Source: Brachynemurus nebulosus
Taxonomy: Eukaryota; Arthropoda; Insecta; Neuroptera; Myrmeleontidae
Assembly (NCBI GenBank): GCA_035578155.1
Contig: JAPWDM010000009.1
Location: 4,872,001 to 4,936,000 of the forward strand
Length of the DNA stretch: 64,000 nucleotides
Reading direction: 5' to 3'
Shown here: piece after piece, positions 45,372 to 56,186 of the stretch
How the letters are laid out: each line of letters opens with the position of its first letter
Numbering within the stretch: position 1 is the stretch's first letter
Translations under genes and position numbers: made by a program
Notes under the pieces: model-generated
What the model saw: only the letters and a program-made list of their open reading frames with translations
Told to the model about the DNA's origin: nothing
The model's database searches: none

Positions 45372-45451
45372 ATGTATAGTTGAATATCCACTTGTTTTAA
45401 TAATGAGCATATTGATCGAAGCATGTCACATACCATGCATGTCACTATACA
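45372..45451 (+). ncRNA. decayed hammerhead-like relic
   Basis: TGTATAGT (about 45373) and ACTATACA (about 45444) would form an 8-bp outer stem. Inside is GATCGAAGCATGTCAC, which resembles the stem II/GAAA/CATG/UC part of the motif at 4251-4264, but with GAAG instead of GAAA and no recognisable CUGANGA. GCATGTCAC is repeated 17 nt later. It is probably a dead Penelope-like terminal fragment. Confidence 0.3.
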
Positions 45452-45643
45452 GAATAAAGTCTTTTATTCGCTTGATGGCGCACTATAGTCCCTATTAAAG
45501 TCAACACTTTGTTGTAACGGTATTCATCTAACCCATTACTTACCTTATACGACAAATATCATATAATATGAATATTGTATATGGATACAAACTTCATAGT
45601 ATATATTCAAAATATATTATCTAATAAAGTGAAGTATTTGGTG

Positions 45644-45645
<2 letters not shown>

Positions 45646-45718
<73 letters not shown>
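45646..45718. repeat. (AT)n microsatellite, 73 bp
   Basis: An uninterrupted run of AT dinucleotides. The Ile/Tyr-repeat frame across it is an artefact. Confidence 0.95.
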
Positions 45719-45721
<3 letters not shown>

Positions 45722-45724
45722 AAA

Positions 45725-46460
45725 AAGTTACCCGTAATCCGAAAAGAGTGACGGATAGATTACTACGAACATATTCGAAATAGAGATGCAACATATTTGA
45801 ATTTTTTTTTTTTTTTTTGTATAACTCAATTGACAAGATAAAGAATCTGGTCCCCATACGCCTATATGCCTACATGAAAAGTAAATGTTTGAAAATCGTT
45901 TTGCACGGGGAAAGATGGGCTGCTTTTTTTCTGCTGTATTTTTGCTACTTACCACTGTGCGTCACTGATATCGACGCTGGTAATGATAGAAAATACGTGT
46001 TTCCGAATGGTTAGACAATTTTCCGGGCAAATTGTCGCAAAGTTACATGTGTAGTAGGTAGATATATGAGGAGTTAGGCGGAATGTGTCTATAAAAATTG
46101 TCAAGTAATGTTTGATTGACAGTTTTCTAGATGGTTTTCGTTATTTGGATGTGTGCGTCATATTAATCCTATAGATATTTTGTATTTAAAAAAAGCAAGA
46201 GCCTACAAATTATAATACTGAAATTAAATCGCCATTAGTGAAAGATTGGTTTACTTTTAAGCAAGGAATATACGAATATGTATACAAATATATTTGAAGA
46301 ATCAACCATAACATTGCACTAAATTTTGGGGGTAATTAGTGGCTGAAGAATTTACTCTCCGTGGGTTGACGTGAAAATGATGAGAACACAGTTCTTCACT
46401 GAAAATAGGATACCTATCTACCTTACAGAAAAAAAGAAAGAATCAAAAAAATATTTTTTG
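45725..46460. other. no gene recognised
   Basis: No supported gene or paired termini were found. Confidence 0.45.
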
Positions 46461-46467
46461 CAATTCC

Positions 46468-46569
46468 GGGACTAAAAGACATGATTTAGTTCCCCATAAT
46501 AGGGAAAAAAGTGCCACTTTTAGTCCCAAGGGACTAAACGATTCATTTTTAGTCCCAAGGGACTAAAAA
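46468..46569. repeat. tandem GGGACTAAA palindromes
   Basis: TTTAGTCCCAAGGGACTAAA (46519-46538) is a 9-bp-arm palindrome. A second one with 11-bp arms lies at 46546-46569, 27 bp on. A half site, GGGACTAAAA, is at 46468-46477. The same core ends the hairpin element at 46829-46975, so all may belong to one larger element. Confidence 0.7.
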
Positions 46570-46828
46570 ATTATTTTGCTCCTGCTTTTAAGCCAATCAG
46601 CAAGCACAATTTACAGAAATGTAACTTAAATTAAATAGCAATGCTAGATAATTGAAAATAATAAACAAATTCAAACTTGTAGATAGAGACAAACATTTAT
46701 TATTGTATTGTACAATTCGATTGATTTATCCAAAGTATACTTGATGGAATATTATTACATACAATTTGAATGACATTCAAGTAATTTTTTTAATTTTTAT
46801 AATTTTAAATTATTCGGAATTGAAAAAA

Positions 46829-46975
46829 ATAGTATATACACCACAGGACTAAAGTGTTTTTTTTTCATCCCTCGTGTGATTTGTTGCCCTCGGGACTTTA
46901 CAGGACCCTCTGGCAACAAACTTCACACTCGGGATTAAACTCACAGTTTAGTCCCTTGGTGTATTACATACTATT
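46829..46975. mobile_element. 147-bp palindromic MITE
   Basis: The arms pair through most of their length: AATAGTATATACACCACAGG versus inverted AATAGTATGTAATACACCAA, then GGACTAAA, ATCCC, GTGTGA, TTTGTTGCC and CTCGGGAC-like blocks. No definite target duplication was identified. The element is a strong RNA hairpin former. Confidence 0.65.
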
Positions 46976-47122
46976 ATTGAAATAAAGAAATATTTTTATA
47001 ACTTCTTTTTTAGTAGTCAAAGAAATATTTCTGCAAAATAAAGAAAATGTTTCTATGATTCAAAAAAAAAAAAATTCTAATCTTTGAAAAAAGAAGTCGT
47101 TTTGAGAGTGTACATTAGTGGG
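46976..47122 (+). repeat. CAAAGAAATATTTC repeat, short copy
   Basis: It shares AAAGAAATATTTC units and the end AAGAAGTCGTTTTGASAGTG with the longer copy at 53245-53612. Confidence 0.55.
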
Positions 47123-48204
47123 TTCTCAAATTTCAGTCATAATTTTCGATCTTAGATAGACCCCCTTAGAAATTCAGAAATTTAGTAAAGACTTCGGAAA
47201 TATAATGTTTTCCTCCACAATTCATCCGATGACCTTTTTTTTTTGTTCTCGACCTAATTTGGACACACCAGTCTATAGCCAAAAAAGGTACAATTTTAAC
47301 ATTTTGTGGGTCAAAATTTCTTATAAATAATTCAGCTTGAAATAATTGACACAATACCTATTTTTTGGATTTTTATTTGTTATTATTTTATTCGCATTAA
47401 CAAAAATAAACTGTACTTACTTATACTCTCGAATACACTAACTAAATTGGTTCTCGCATTTTCCACATACACAATCGTTGTCTTTTTTCTTTTTAAATTT
47501 TCACCCTCTCATTTCCCCGGATTTTTTCCCAACATATGTACCTACTGCTTGGGGAAAATGTGTGCCAGTATAGGAAAATTCACACAACCCTCACGTTCAT
47601 TTTTTTTTTTTTTAGTGCGTTCCTTATTAAATTCTATAAGAGGCAAATTGGTTGTAGATTGATATCTCAATATTGAATTTGTTTGTGCATTGTATTACAA
47701 ATAAATGTATTTCAAATTTCGCTTCCACAAGGAAGGTGCTGGGTAAGTGTCGTTGTTCAATTCGTTTTTCCATTTGTTATCTGATTAGGTTGTCACACAT
47801 TGTGTGTTTTTCCCCCGCTAAATTGATAGACATTTCCTTCATTTATTTTCACATAAAAAATTGTTATTTGTTCAATGTTGCTGTTGAAGATGTCGTTTGG
47901 ATGTCGTGATTTTATTTTTCGGTGTTTTAAATGGAAAAGAGAGGAAAAAAAACTGATAGTTTTTGTTGGTTAATGGTATTGGTGAGTACTCTTAAAAAAT
48001 GGATTTACAATCCTCTGATGAATTTGCACTTAAACAGATGCAAGTATTTAATCAAAGTCTAGAAAAAATACGCTATTGAGAAGAGTAAATTTTTTAGAAA
48101 ACCAAACGTTTTCGACTATTTTAGAAGAATATCTAGTTTCGGATTATGAAAAGTAAAATCGAGTAAGAAGGGATATATAAAAAACATTTATAACGGAAAA
48201 GTAT
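47123..48204. other. no gene recognised
   Basis: Only short frames occur; no supported gene. Confidence 0.45.
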
Positions 48205-49215
48205 AAACTAAATGATCGGTAAGTGGTTATATTCATTTTTACTAAAATTAGGCATCGGGGTCACTAAAAGAACATTTCTGTTGAATCAGTTATATTAAGG
48301 GGAGATTCGCTAGAAAAATAGAAATCTATTTTTTTTTTCATAATTATGTTCTTTAAGGTGTTAGAAACATTCCCGTAGGATTTTATTATAAAAAAAAAAA
48401 ATTTTAGTGCACGCACTTTACTATAAGTCAATTTAAATAAAAAACTTAAATACTTTTTTCTCTAAAGTACATTTTTGACATGGTTCCTCATGTATCTCAA
48501 AAAGTATTTGAGATATCGACATAAATCAAAGTGCATATTATTTCTCGACACCGTCATGTTGGCAGGAACTAGGAGTTTTTGGTTCCGTAATATATTTTCA
48601 AAATGGCGACTGTTTATAGTTGAGAAAAAGCGGTGATATTTGAAAATTTATTCTCAAAATGCGATTTTTGGTTGGTTTTTTAGGTATTTTTTTTCTTAGA
48701 TTCTAGTTAATGCCATAACTGAATATATATATATTCTCAGAAAATTATTAATTTTTTGATTTTGGTTTACTGAGGAATCCAGAACGCGAGGAATCATCAA
48801 AGTTGAAAAATATCGCAGTGTCAACTTCAAGGCCGTTTATACTCAGCTCGTTTTTGAATAAAAAAAAAAAAATGTTTTACGTGTTTACGTGTAGAAACAA
48901 TGTTATATAGGTATTTATTTTTTTAATAAAATATTTATTTATATAAAAAAAATAATAAAAAATGTCGATTTTTAATGTTTTTTTTTTGGCGAATCTCCCG
49001 TTAATTGAAAGAGTTTCGCTATTTTGATAGCAAAAATGTAAAGTTTACACCCAGATTGTCCTAATTTAACCTATCACCCTCATTTAAATCATTCCCATAA
49101 AGTTTGATTTAAAGAAAAGTAATTTTTTTAAATTAGGGACGTTATCAGGAATACTAAAATTTTTCAGTGCCTTAAGAAACGGAAATAAAAAACGGAATTA
49201 CAGGTTTTTGAAGTT
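48205..49215 (+). repeat. repeat family T copy, interrupted by a TTAA element
   Basis: The left part 48205-48298 (GGGGTCACTAAAAGAACATT) and right part 49001-49215 (ATTTTGATAGCAAAAATGTA) are contiguous in the unit at 50585-50760 (GGGTCGCTAGAAAAAAGAC ... ATTTTGATAGCAAAAATGTA). The intervening 702 bp is the TTAA-flanked element 48299-49000. Confidence 0.7.
48299..49000. mobile_element. TTAA-flanked element family B, copy 1 (702 bp)
   Basis: TTAA lies on both sides (48295-48298 and 49001-49004). The ends GGGGAGATTCGC and inverted CGGGAGATTCGC match at 11 of 12 positions. The interior is colinear with copy 2 (56187-57787): GGTGTTAGAAA, AGTGCACGCACTTTACTATA, AAAGTATTTGAG, TATCGACATAAATCAAAGTG and TTCCGTAATATATTTTCAAA. 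No transposase frame remains. Insertion at TTAA into an older repeat is visible from the flanks, which supports piggyBac-like mobilisation. Confidence 0.8.
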
Positions 49216-50184
49216 AAAGCCGCAAGAGCAGATACAGTAGAAGTCCATTGGATTCGTTTCTGAATATTGGACAGTGATCTGGAAACTATACAGAAGTTCT
49301 CCCTATTAAAAAAAAGGAAAGTAAGCTGATCGTAATTTAAAAATTTTTATTTAAAATTACACACAACCTTTTGGAATTCGTATTTTTATAATTAAACTTG
49401 AATTAATTTCTAAATTCATAAACAAATAATGAATACGACACCGAAATAAATTGATTCTAAAACGCGCAAACATTTTAAAATAAAATTAATCGTTTGGGAA
49501 ATTCCCAAAATTTATATTAAAATAACATAACCGTGTCACTACTAGCTCTAGCTATTGCCCTCACAAATTCAATTGAAACACACCAAAATTGTAGAGTAAT
49601 CTCCATACAAAACTAATAATTCACAATAAAACAATTCAGTACGTACTGTGACAGTGCACTACAACAACAACAACATCTACCGCTACTGGTTTTTACATAT
49701 TACCACGCTACCAACAATTGCATAGTTGCGTCACCCCGTCATGTACAATTAATAAAATGTTTAGCGATCAAGTTAAACTAAATACCTAATTACAAGCTGT
49801 TTGATAAATCATGACAAGTACTTTTAACAAACAAATGAATAAACACAGACAAACAAACGAATGAGTTGGTACGCATGGGGCCGTGCGAGTCAGGACAATG
49901 AAAGAACAGAGAGGAGAAATCAAGTTTGTTTTGTATTATAGAGATTGATGTTATCGACTTAATAAAATAAACAGAAGGAATGTTGCCGTTGTTTGCATCC
50001 ATCGGTCTTTATTGTAACCTACTGGCATATAGTTCGATATATCGGATGTTCTCTGTAAAAGCCGCGATTAATTACGAATATTTTTTATAGCGGAGCATGG
50101 AGGATGGTCCCGGTTATGCAACAGATTTGAAATAAATTCATTTTTTTTTAAACTATTATTCATAAATATTGATATTCCAATCCC
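49216..50184. other. no gene recognised
   Basis: A+T-rich with a short CAACAACAACAA run near 49660; no supported gene. Confidence 0.45.
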
Positions 50185-50187
50185 TTA

Positions 50188-50415
50188 TGGCTTTCACACA
50201 ATGAATGAAATAAGAAATAAGAGATAATGGGTGTTCGCCATCGACTAACGTTGAATGAAATTGTAACTTAACTGCTCAACTAAGTGACAAAAAAAGTCAA
50301 CACGAAAGTTATGGTTTCATGAATTTGAATGTACTAGAATACTTTATTATACCTATGAGCAGTTAAATTAAAGTTTCATTCAACATCACTCATTTCATTC
50401 ATTGTGTGAAAGCCA
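50188..50415. mobile_element. Harbinger-like MITE (228 bp)
   Basis: The terminal inverted repeats are identical for 24 bp (TGGCTTTCACACAATGAATG then AAAT). They are flanked by TTA on both sides (50185-50187 and 50416-50418), the TWA target of the PIF/Harbinger superfamily. Pairing continues inward imperfectly to AACTGCTCA, so the whole element is nearly palindromic. It encodes nothing. Confidence 0.8.
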
Positions 50416-50584
50416 TTATCAGTTGCTGATTTCAATCCCTCCTCTACAACCTCTTGTTTTAAAAATACAAACAGAATTGGAAAGTAAGAGTGGATACAGG
50501 TGGGGTGATCGTGGGGGTCATGATTCACCTCCGAAGCAGAGACTAATTCAAATTTCAAAGTCGCTGTTTCGATTTCTACCAAAA

Positions 50585-51000
50585 TTAAACAGGTAGGGTC
50601 GCTAGAAAAAAGACTTCTGTTGGAAGGAATTCGGTCATTTTGATAGCAAAAATGTAAAGTTTACATCCAAATTACCCTAACTTCAATAGAACTAACTTTG
50701 AGAAAAAGAACATGTTTTAGTTTATTAAGTTTACTATAATTTTACAATGCCGTAAAAACCGTAAATATAGGTTTTCGATGTCGTTCTTTTCATTTTTGCC
50801 AAAATTTAACAAATAGGACCACTAGAAAAGAGTGTTCTATTCTGAGCCAGTCTCATTTGTAAAAGGAACTGGGTCATTTTTAAAGCAAAACTGAAAAGTT
50901 CATTCCCTAATTGTTTTAATTCACGCAATAGCCCTATTTCAAGTCACTCCTATAAAGCTTGAATTGAAAAAAAGGAGTTTTTAATTTGATAATATTTTTA
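50585..51000 (+). repeat. two units of repeat family T
   Basis: Two diverged units of about 230 bp (from about 50590 and 50810) share ACAGGTAGGGTCGCTAGAAA or its variant, GTCATTTTGATAGCAAAAAT, AGTTTACTATAATTTTACAA and TTTTCGATGTCGTTCTTTTC blocks. They provide the uninterrupted reference for the site where the TTAA element at 48299 inserted. Confidence 0.6.
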
Positions 51001-51960
51001 AAAAATATACCACCCACCTAATTTGAGAGCTAGATTCACCCCTGCCGGGGAAAGTCCTACAACTTCGTAGTTAACTTTCCTTTCTTGTGTTTTAGACTCA
51101 ATAAAGTAAAAACACCCGGTATATTCTATTTAAATTTCGATATGTGGTAAGACATTATTTTGGCGTACCGCCTTCACATAACATAAAGAATGCAGCAGCA
51201 GCATCCATCTATACATACTTAACGTACCGTACGCTCGGTTTAAACCGGTTGCGGTACATCGGTATCACGGTTAATCCGTCACTTTGAGTATCAATAACCA
51301 CAAAAATGTTTCCATCATATTGCTGTTGACTGTGTTACCTCGTAAATTTTACAAATACTTTTCCTACATTGTTTCCACCACAACCCTTCTACAACCACCG
51401 AAAATAATCAATTTGAATGACGTCAGCGTTAAATAGCCAATTATCGATCAATAAATAAAAATATTAAATCGTATTTTTGAAACGATAATCAGAAGAATAT
51501 GCACAAAAAAGACTTTTCATAATTTTTTGAATAAAAATTCATAATAAATAATAATACTGAATGACTGACTACGTAAGAAGTACAAATATTATTCCGCTCT
51601 GCGCAACACCGATCTAATGTTTAGTATATATTTTATAGAATAATATTATGGAATAATATTAAATTTATAATATAAATAATAGATTTCCGGTGTAAATAAA
51701 TCAAAAAATAAAAATATTTTAATCCTTATAAATGATGTCTGATCCAATATATATGTTATGTGTCCGCTACTGGAAATGAACAGCTTATTACAGCACAAAA
51801 AAAATTTATTATTATAAAATAACATGTGATTTTATATAAAAAAAATATCGGTCAAGTGCAAGACGTACTTGCACAAATAGTATTCCGTACAATAAGTGGT
51901 TTTTAAACAAAAAAAAATATGTTTAGACAAAAATGTTGTCTCTTACAAAAACCAAACGTC
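51001..51960. other. no gene recognised
   Basis: A patch with GGTTTAAACCGGTTGCGG-like sequence near 51240 is less A+T-rich but not coding. No supported gene. Confidence 0.45.
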
Positions 51961-51962
51961 TA

Positions 51963-52176
51963 CACGGAGAGAAAATTCCTATAAAAATTACTGTGCTCAT
52001 ACTGCAATCGACGTGTAACAGGCGAACATACAATTTTTGTACGGTAAAATTATAAAAATTACAGTAATATAACTATAATTTTTATAATTTTACCGTACAA
52101 AAATTGGATATGTTCGCCTGTTACACGTCGATTGTAGTATGAGCACAGTAATTTTTATAGGAATTTTCTCTCCGTG
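51963..52176. mobile_element. palindromic TA MITE family M, intact copy (214 bp)
   Basis: TA flanks both ends (51961-51962 and 52177-52178). The arms pair almost end to end: CACGGAGAGAAAATTCC, TACTGTGCTCATACTGCAAT, CGACGTGTAACAGGCGAACA and GTACGGTAAAATTATAAAAA, each found inverted on the other side. It serves as the uninterrupted reference for the split copy at 29342-31611. Tc1/mariner-type target choice; no coding function. Confidence 0.88.
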
Positions 52177-52179
52177 TAT

Positions 52180-53140
52180 GATTTGACGTCGAAGAAAGTT
52201 GTCTGTGATTGACGGACAGACAGACGGACATTAAAATGATTCTATAAAAGTCCTATTTTGTAAATTTTGATACGAAACTCTAAAAATCTATAAACAAAAA
52301 CCATTATAGAGTCTCAAAATAGAATTATTTCAATAATTAGATTTAACGAAAAACAAAAAAGCATCTTTTGTTGAAATAGTTGAATGTTTGAAATTTGCGT
52401 CGTTTTTTTGTTTTAGTGAAAAAAAAAAAAATGAGAATCGTATTAGGCGTATGGTATGGTACCCTATGCGGTGGCTCTTATGAATATTTTTTACATAAAA
52501 ATGAACTACAGTAGATGTAAAAACTCATGAAAAAAACGTTATCATCTACCAGTTGAATATATAAATATGTAATATAAAATATTCAATACGCATTAGATAT
52601 CATGTAGCCAGCCACTGTTTGGTACTGTATTTAGTGGTACTGTACCATTCGAAAATGATCGTACACTTGAAAATATTTCACGGAATTTTTTTTGAAATTT
52701 TTTGAAAAATATGAGAGGTGGAACCGGCTCTGCTCTGCAATGTAGTAGTTTTCCAAATCTATCATTCCGAGACTTCCAAAATGATTTTTTTGTTCATAGA
52801 TTAAAAATTATTTAGCACCGACCGTTACCTGTATATTTTATTCTTTATTTCTTGTAATTAACGTTCACCGCTGTTTTCACGTGTCGTAAATGTCGTGTTT
52901 TTTCCCAACTTACTTCAGTCATTTTAATGAGATTACACTTAACCTTTTTAAAATAAAATTCACTGTAGGTACCTAATACAAAAATTTTACTTGTATCAAA
53001 AAATTTGTTAACTTGGGATTTCCCTTACATTTGTTTTGATATACTTATGTCTGCCTCTATCTCTTAACATCCGCCACCAATACATTATTCACTTCATTTT
53101 TATAATATAAATAGTTTCGCCTAAAAGAACAGTTTTTTAG
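52180..53140. other. no gene recognised
   Basis: GACGGACAGACAGACGGACA at about 52213 is a short GACA-type repeat. No supported gene. Confidence 0.45.
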
Positions 53141-53150
53141 TTGAGTTTTT

Positions 53151-53188
53151 CACCTGAGGATGGCGTAATGGCCGAAAGTCGACTCGTG
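53151..53188 (+). ncRNA. hammerhead ribozyme candidate with intact consensus core
   Basis: Stem I is CAC/GTG (53151-53153, 53186-53188). The core CTGAGGA (53154-53160) fits CUGANGA exactly. It is followed by an extra U (53161), stem II GGC/GCC (53162-53164, 53171-53173), GAAA (53174-53177), stem III GTC/GAC (53178-53183) and UC (53184-53185). The predicted cut is after 53185. Stem III is a self-complementary GTCGAC with no loop, so activity would need a dimer, as reported for small hammerheads of Penelope-like elements. The surrounding sequence (GTTGTGAAAAGTGACAAAGC) is not obviously a copy of the other elements here. Confidence 0.62.
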
Positions 53189-53244
53189 CTTATACGATTT
53201 TTGTTGTGAAAAGTGACAAAGCAACAATTCCATATTTTTTAAAA

Positions 53245-53612
53245 TTTTTTTTTTTGAATCAAAAAAAAAAAAAATATTTTTTGATTCAAAAAAATATTTC
53301 TTTGAGTACTAAAAAAAGTGCAAAAATATTTTGTTACTTCAAAGAAATATTTTTCTGTAATTCAAAGAAATACATATTTCTTTGACTACTATAAAAAAGT
53401 GCAAAAATATTTCTTTACTTCAAAAATTTTTTTTTTAATTCAAAGAAATATTTCTTTGATTACTAAAAAAAAAGAATTACAAAAATGGGTCATATTTCTT
53501 TGAGTCAGAAAAAATATTTTTTTGATTAAAATAAATATTTTTTTGATATAAAGGAAATCAAATCAAAGAAATTTTTAATATTTGAACAAAGAAGTCGTTT
53601 TGACAGTGATAT
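53245..53612 (+). repeat. tandem CAAAGAAATATTTCTTTGA array
   Basis: Imperfect units of about 60-75 bp recur, each with TCAAAGAAATATTTCTTTGA-like palindromes and an AGTGCAAAAATATTT-like block. The array ends AAAGAAGTCGTTTTGACAGT, like the short copy at 46976-47122. Low-complexity but structured; the frames across it are not genes. Confidence 0.65.
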
Positions 53613-53877
53613 ATTTAATACTCTCCTCGAAATCTGCTTCTTTACCAAACTTTATTCACCTAGAAGGGAATATTTTTGTCATCTCAACATCAAAAAAAAA
53701 ATGTATAAACATAAAAATGTTGATACATTTTAGCGCAAGACAAACGAAAAATTTTACTAACTTTTTATATTTCTTTTTATTGAGACCAAAATGTTCCCGA
53801 TACATGAAAAAATCATCTTCCTAAATAGCTACAGAGCTACACTTTCAACATCCACCTCAATCAAAATAAAAAAAAAA

Positions 53878-55376
53878 CGCCGTGAGCAGCGGGGCCCCAT
53901 CACGGTAGTCGAATTTTCCCCTTCATCTTCGGTATTGAATGTCTACAAGCGAAATGTGATTGAAAGTCTACAACCGAATTGTCATTTTGTTGGTTTCAAA
54001 ACTGGTGATGAGTGTTCGGCTGATCGAGGCTTTAAAAAAAGGTTTTAAGTATTTAAGGGCTGTATCTCAGTAAATTTCAATTTTGTGCCGAAAACAGGTA
54101 GCAGAAAAAAAGCCAACACAATTCGTACGAGGACATTCCTGCCCATGTTTATCCGCTAATTGCCTTTATGTTTTAATTTTAAATATTAAAAAAGGACCTT
54201 CAATAGTAAACTGGAAGGCCTTTATAAAGATATTTTTTCTTTCCAAAAAAATCCAAAATTTCTATTTTATAAATACTAAAAATCCAAAATTCCTAATTTA
54301 TAAATAAACAGTGACTTTAATAACATTTTTAAATTACTTAATATGTATGTATTTCATTTGTCATAAAAGTAAGTTCACTTTTTTTTAAATTTTTTAAAAT
54401 TACTATTCGCCTACTTGTATTTAGAATAAACATAATGCTTTTAAAACACATTTAACAATAGCATTCAATTCCGATGTAAAAATGGGAGAAGTGGGGGGAA
54501 AAGTGATGTGGACTCCCTACAAGGTACTAGCTGGATACTAACTGAATACACGTACAAAATTTCAGCCCTCTAGGTTTCCTTATGGAGTCTCTAGACGTGT
54601 TAGAAAACAAACAAAAAAATTAAGGAAATATTGGCGTAAAAATCGTGGGGGTAAGGGTTAAAAGTTGAAACCTCCAAAAAACAGTGTCTGGCTATTAGCT
54701 TAACCTGTACACCAAATTTCAGCCCTCTAGGTTTATTTGGGGAGATTTTGACCCGAACGAAACTGTTAAAAAACAAGAAAAATCATGTTCTTTTGGGTAT
54801 AAAAATGGTGGGGGTAGGGGTTAAAAGTCGAGACCCCCAAAAGGCACCCCCTTGATACTAACTCAATCCGAATACAAAATTTCAGCCCTCTAGGTTTATT
54901 CGGGTGACCTGTGCGAGTGGTACAAACTTCGAAAACGTCGAAAATGCATGAAATTGTAGCTTAAAAATGAGGTGGGTGGGGGTAAAATATTAAAACCTCC
55001 AAAAAGCACAACCTAGGTACGAACTTTATCAACACACCAAATTTCAACCCTCTACGTTAATTCTGGGGGGCTGGGGGCCTGTTAGATCCAGCGAAAATCG
55101 TTTTTTCCCCCCTCTACTCCCACCATATCATCCTAGGAAGCTGAATTTTGGATATGTTGTAGATAATTGACCGAAACATTATTTAAAACCGGTTTGAAAA
55201 AGTTTTATTGCTTTTCCGCCCCCCACCACCCCCTTAAAGGTCGGGTCAGAAAAAAAATTTGCCCAAAATTTGACCCCACTTTGATAGTATGAGGTGCCTC
55301 GAAAATGAGCCCCATTTACCAAATTTCATCTCTTAACTTCCATAGGGGGCCCCTACAAAAATTAAAAGGTGGCGGG

Positions 55377-55411
<35 letters not shown>

Positions 55412-55534
55412 CATTTTTTTTTTCTACATATTCGTGTTCTACGGGTCCGAAAACGGATAGCGCCCCTACTCTCGCCTCTCGCAGCTCTTATCGTATAGAC
55501 TGTATAAGTCTAATTTTTCGGAGAAAATTCGACT
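53878..55534 (-). mobile_element. Helentron/DINE-1-like element, copy B (1657 bp)
   Basis: A reversed, shorter relative of copy A (29472-31513). On the plus strand it begins with the terminal hairpin (CGCCGTGAGC ... CCATCACGG) and then TAGTCGAATTTTCCCC. It ends GAGAAAATTCGACT, bordered by A runs on both sides (53871-53877 and 55535-55540). It holds the same 160-bp tandem units and the AT microsatellite (55380-55407), but only one of the 318-bp blocks duplicated in copy A. Frames such as 53791-54048 and 54083-54307 run through non-coding element sequence. Confidence 0.68.
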
Positions 55535-56186
55535 AAAAAATGCCATAAAATAAATGCCAAGACAAAAAATAGACCAAATAAAAATAGACAATCATATCTA
55601 AGTATCTCCGTGGCTGAATAGATAAGAGAATAGACCAATCAAATACTCATAAAATGTTGCTTGAAACGTGTGCGCGTCCTCGAGGACAAAAAAGGGACTA
55701 TAATCAAAATAAATAAAATATCTATCTGTGGTATGGACGCGGCCCAATAGTATATATACGTACGGCTTGCTAAGGGTTCAAAATAAAATTGTCAAAGTTT
55801 ATGATTTTGTTACGATATTTGGACATTGGGGCAGAGGATAAAATATTTGGACTATTAAACTGAAATGTGGAATGCTATATAAGGATATTGTTTTGTATTA
55901 AGGAGTAGACAAATTAATTTGGAACGTAGAAAAGAAGTATAATAGTGAAGATAGTGACATAGTTTAGTACTAGTATAGTATGCGATATATTCACTAGAGT
56001 CTTGATCTATGTGAGCCTGTGGACTCATTAAGGTATTTTTGCAGTTTTTCGGAAAAATTTTAAATGAATATGTTGACATAATTCTCCCCCCCCCCCCCAC
56101 ACACACACACACACATTATAACGTATTGTAAATGTACAAATTTATGAAATAGAGTACCGGAACAGAGGTTAAGATATCAACAAATT
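55535..56186. other. no gene recognised; C-run and (AC)n at 56086-56115
   Basis: A 13-bp C run is followed directly by about nine AC dinucleotides. The rest is unassigned. Confidence 0.5.

Noticed and set aside
45621..45857. Minus-strand frame with Tyr/Ile repeats
   Set aside because: Produced by the (AT)n microsatellite.
55600..55690. tRNA-like GTGGCTGAATAGATAAG
   Set aside because: Resembles a D-arm/A box, but there is no B box and no cloverleaf pairing.
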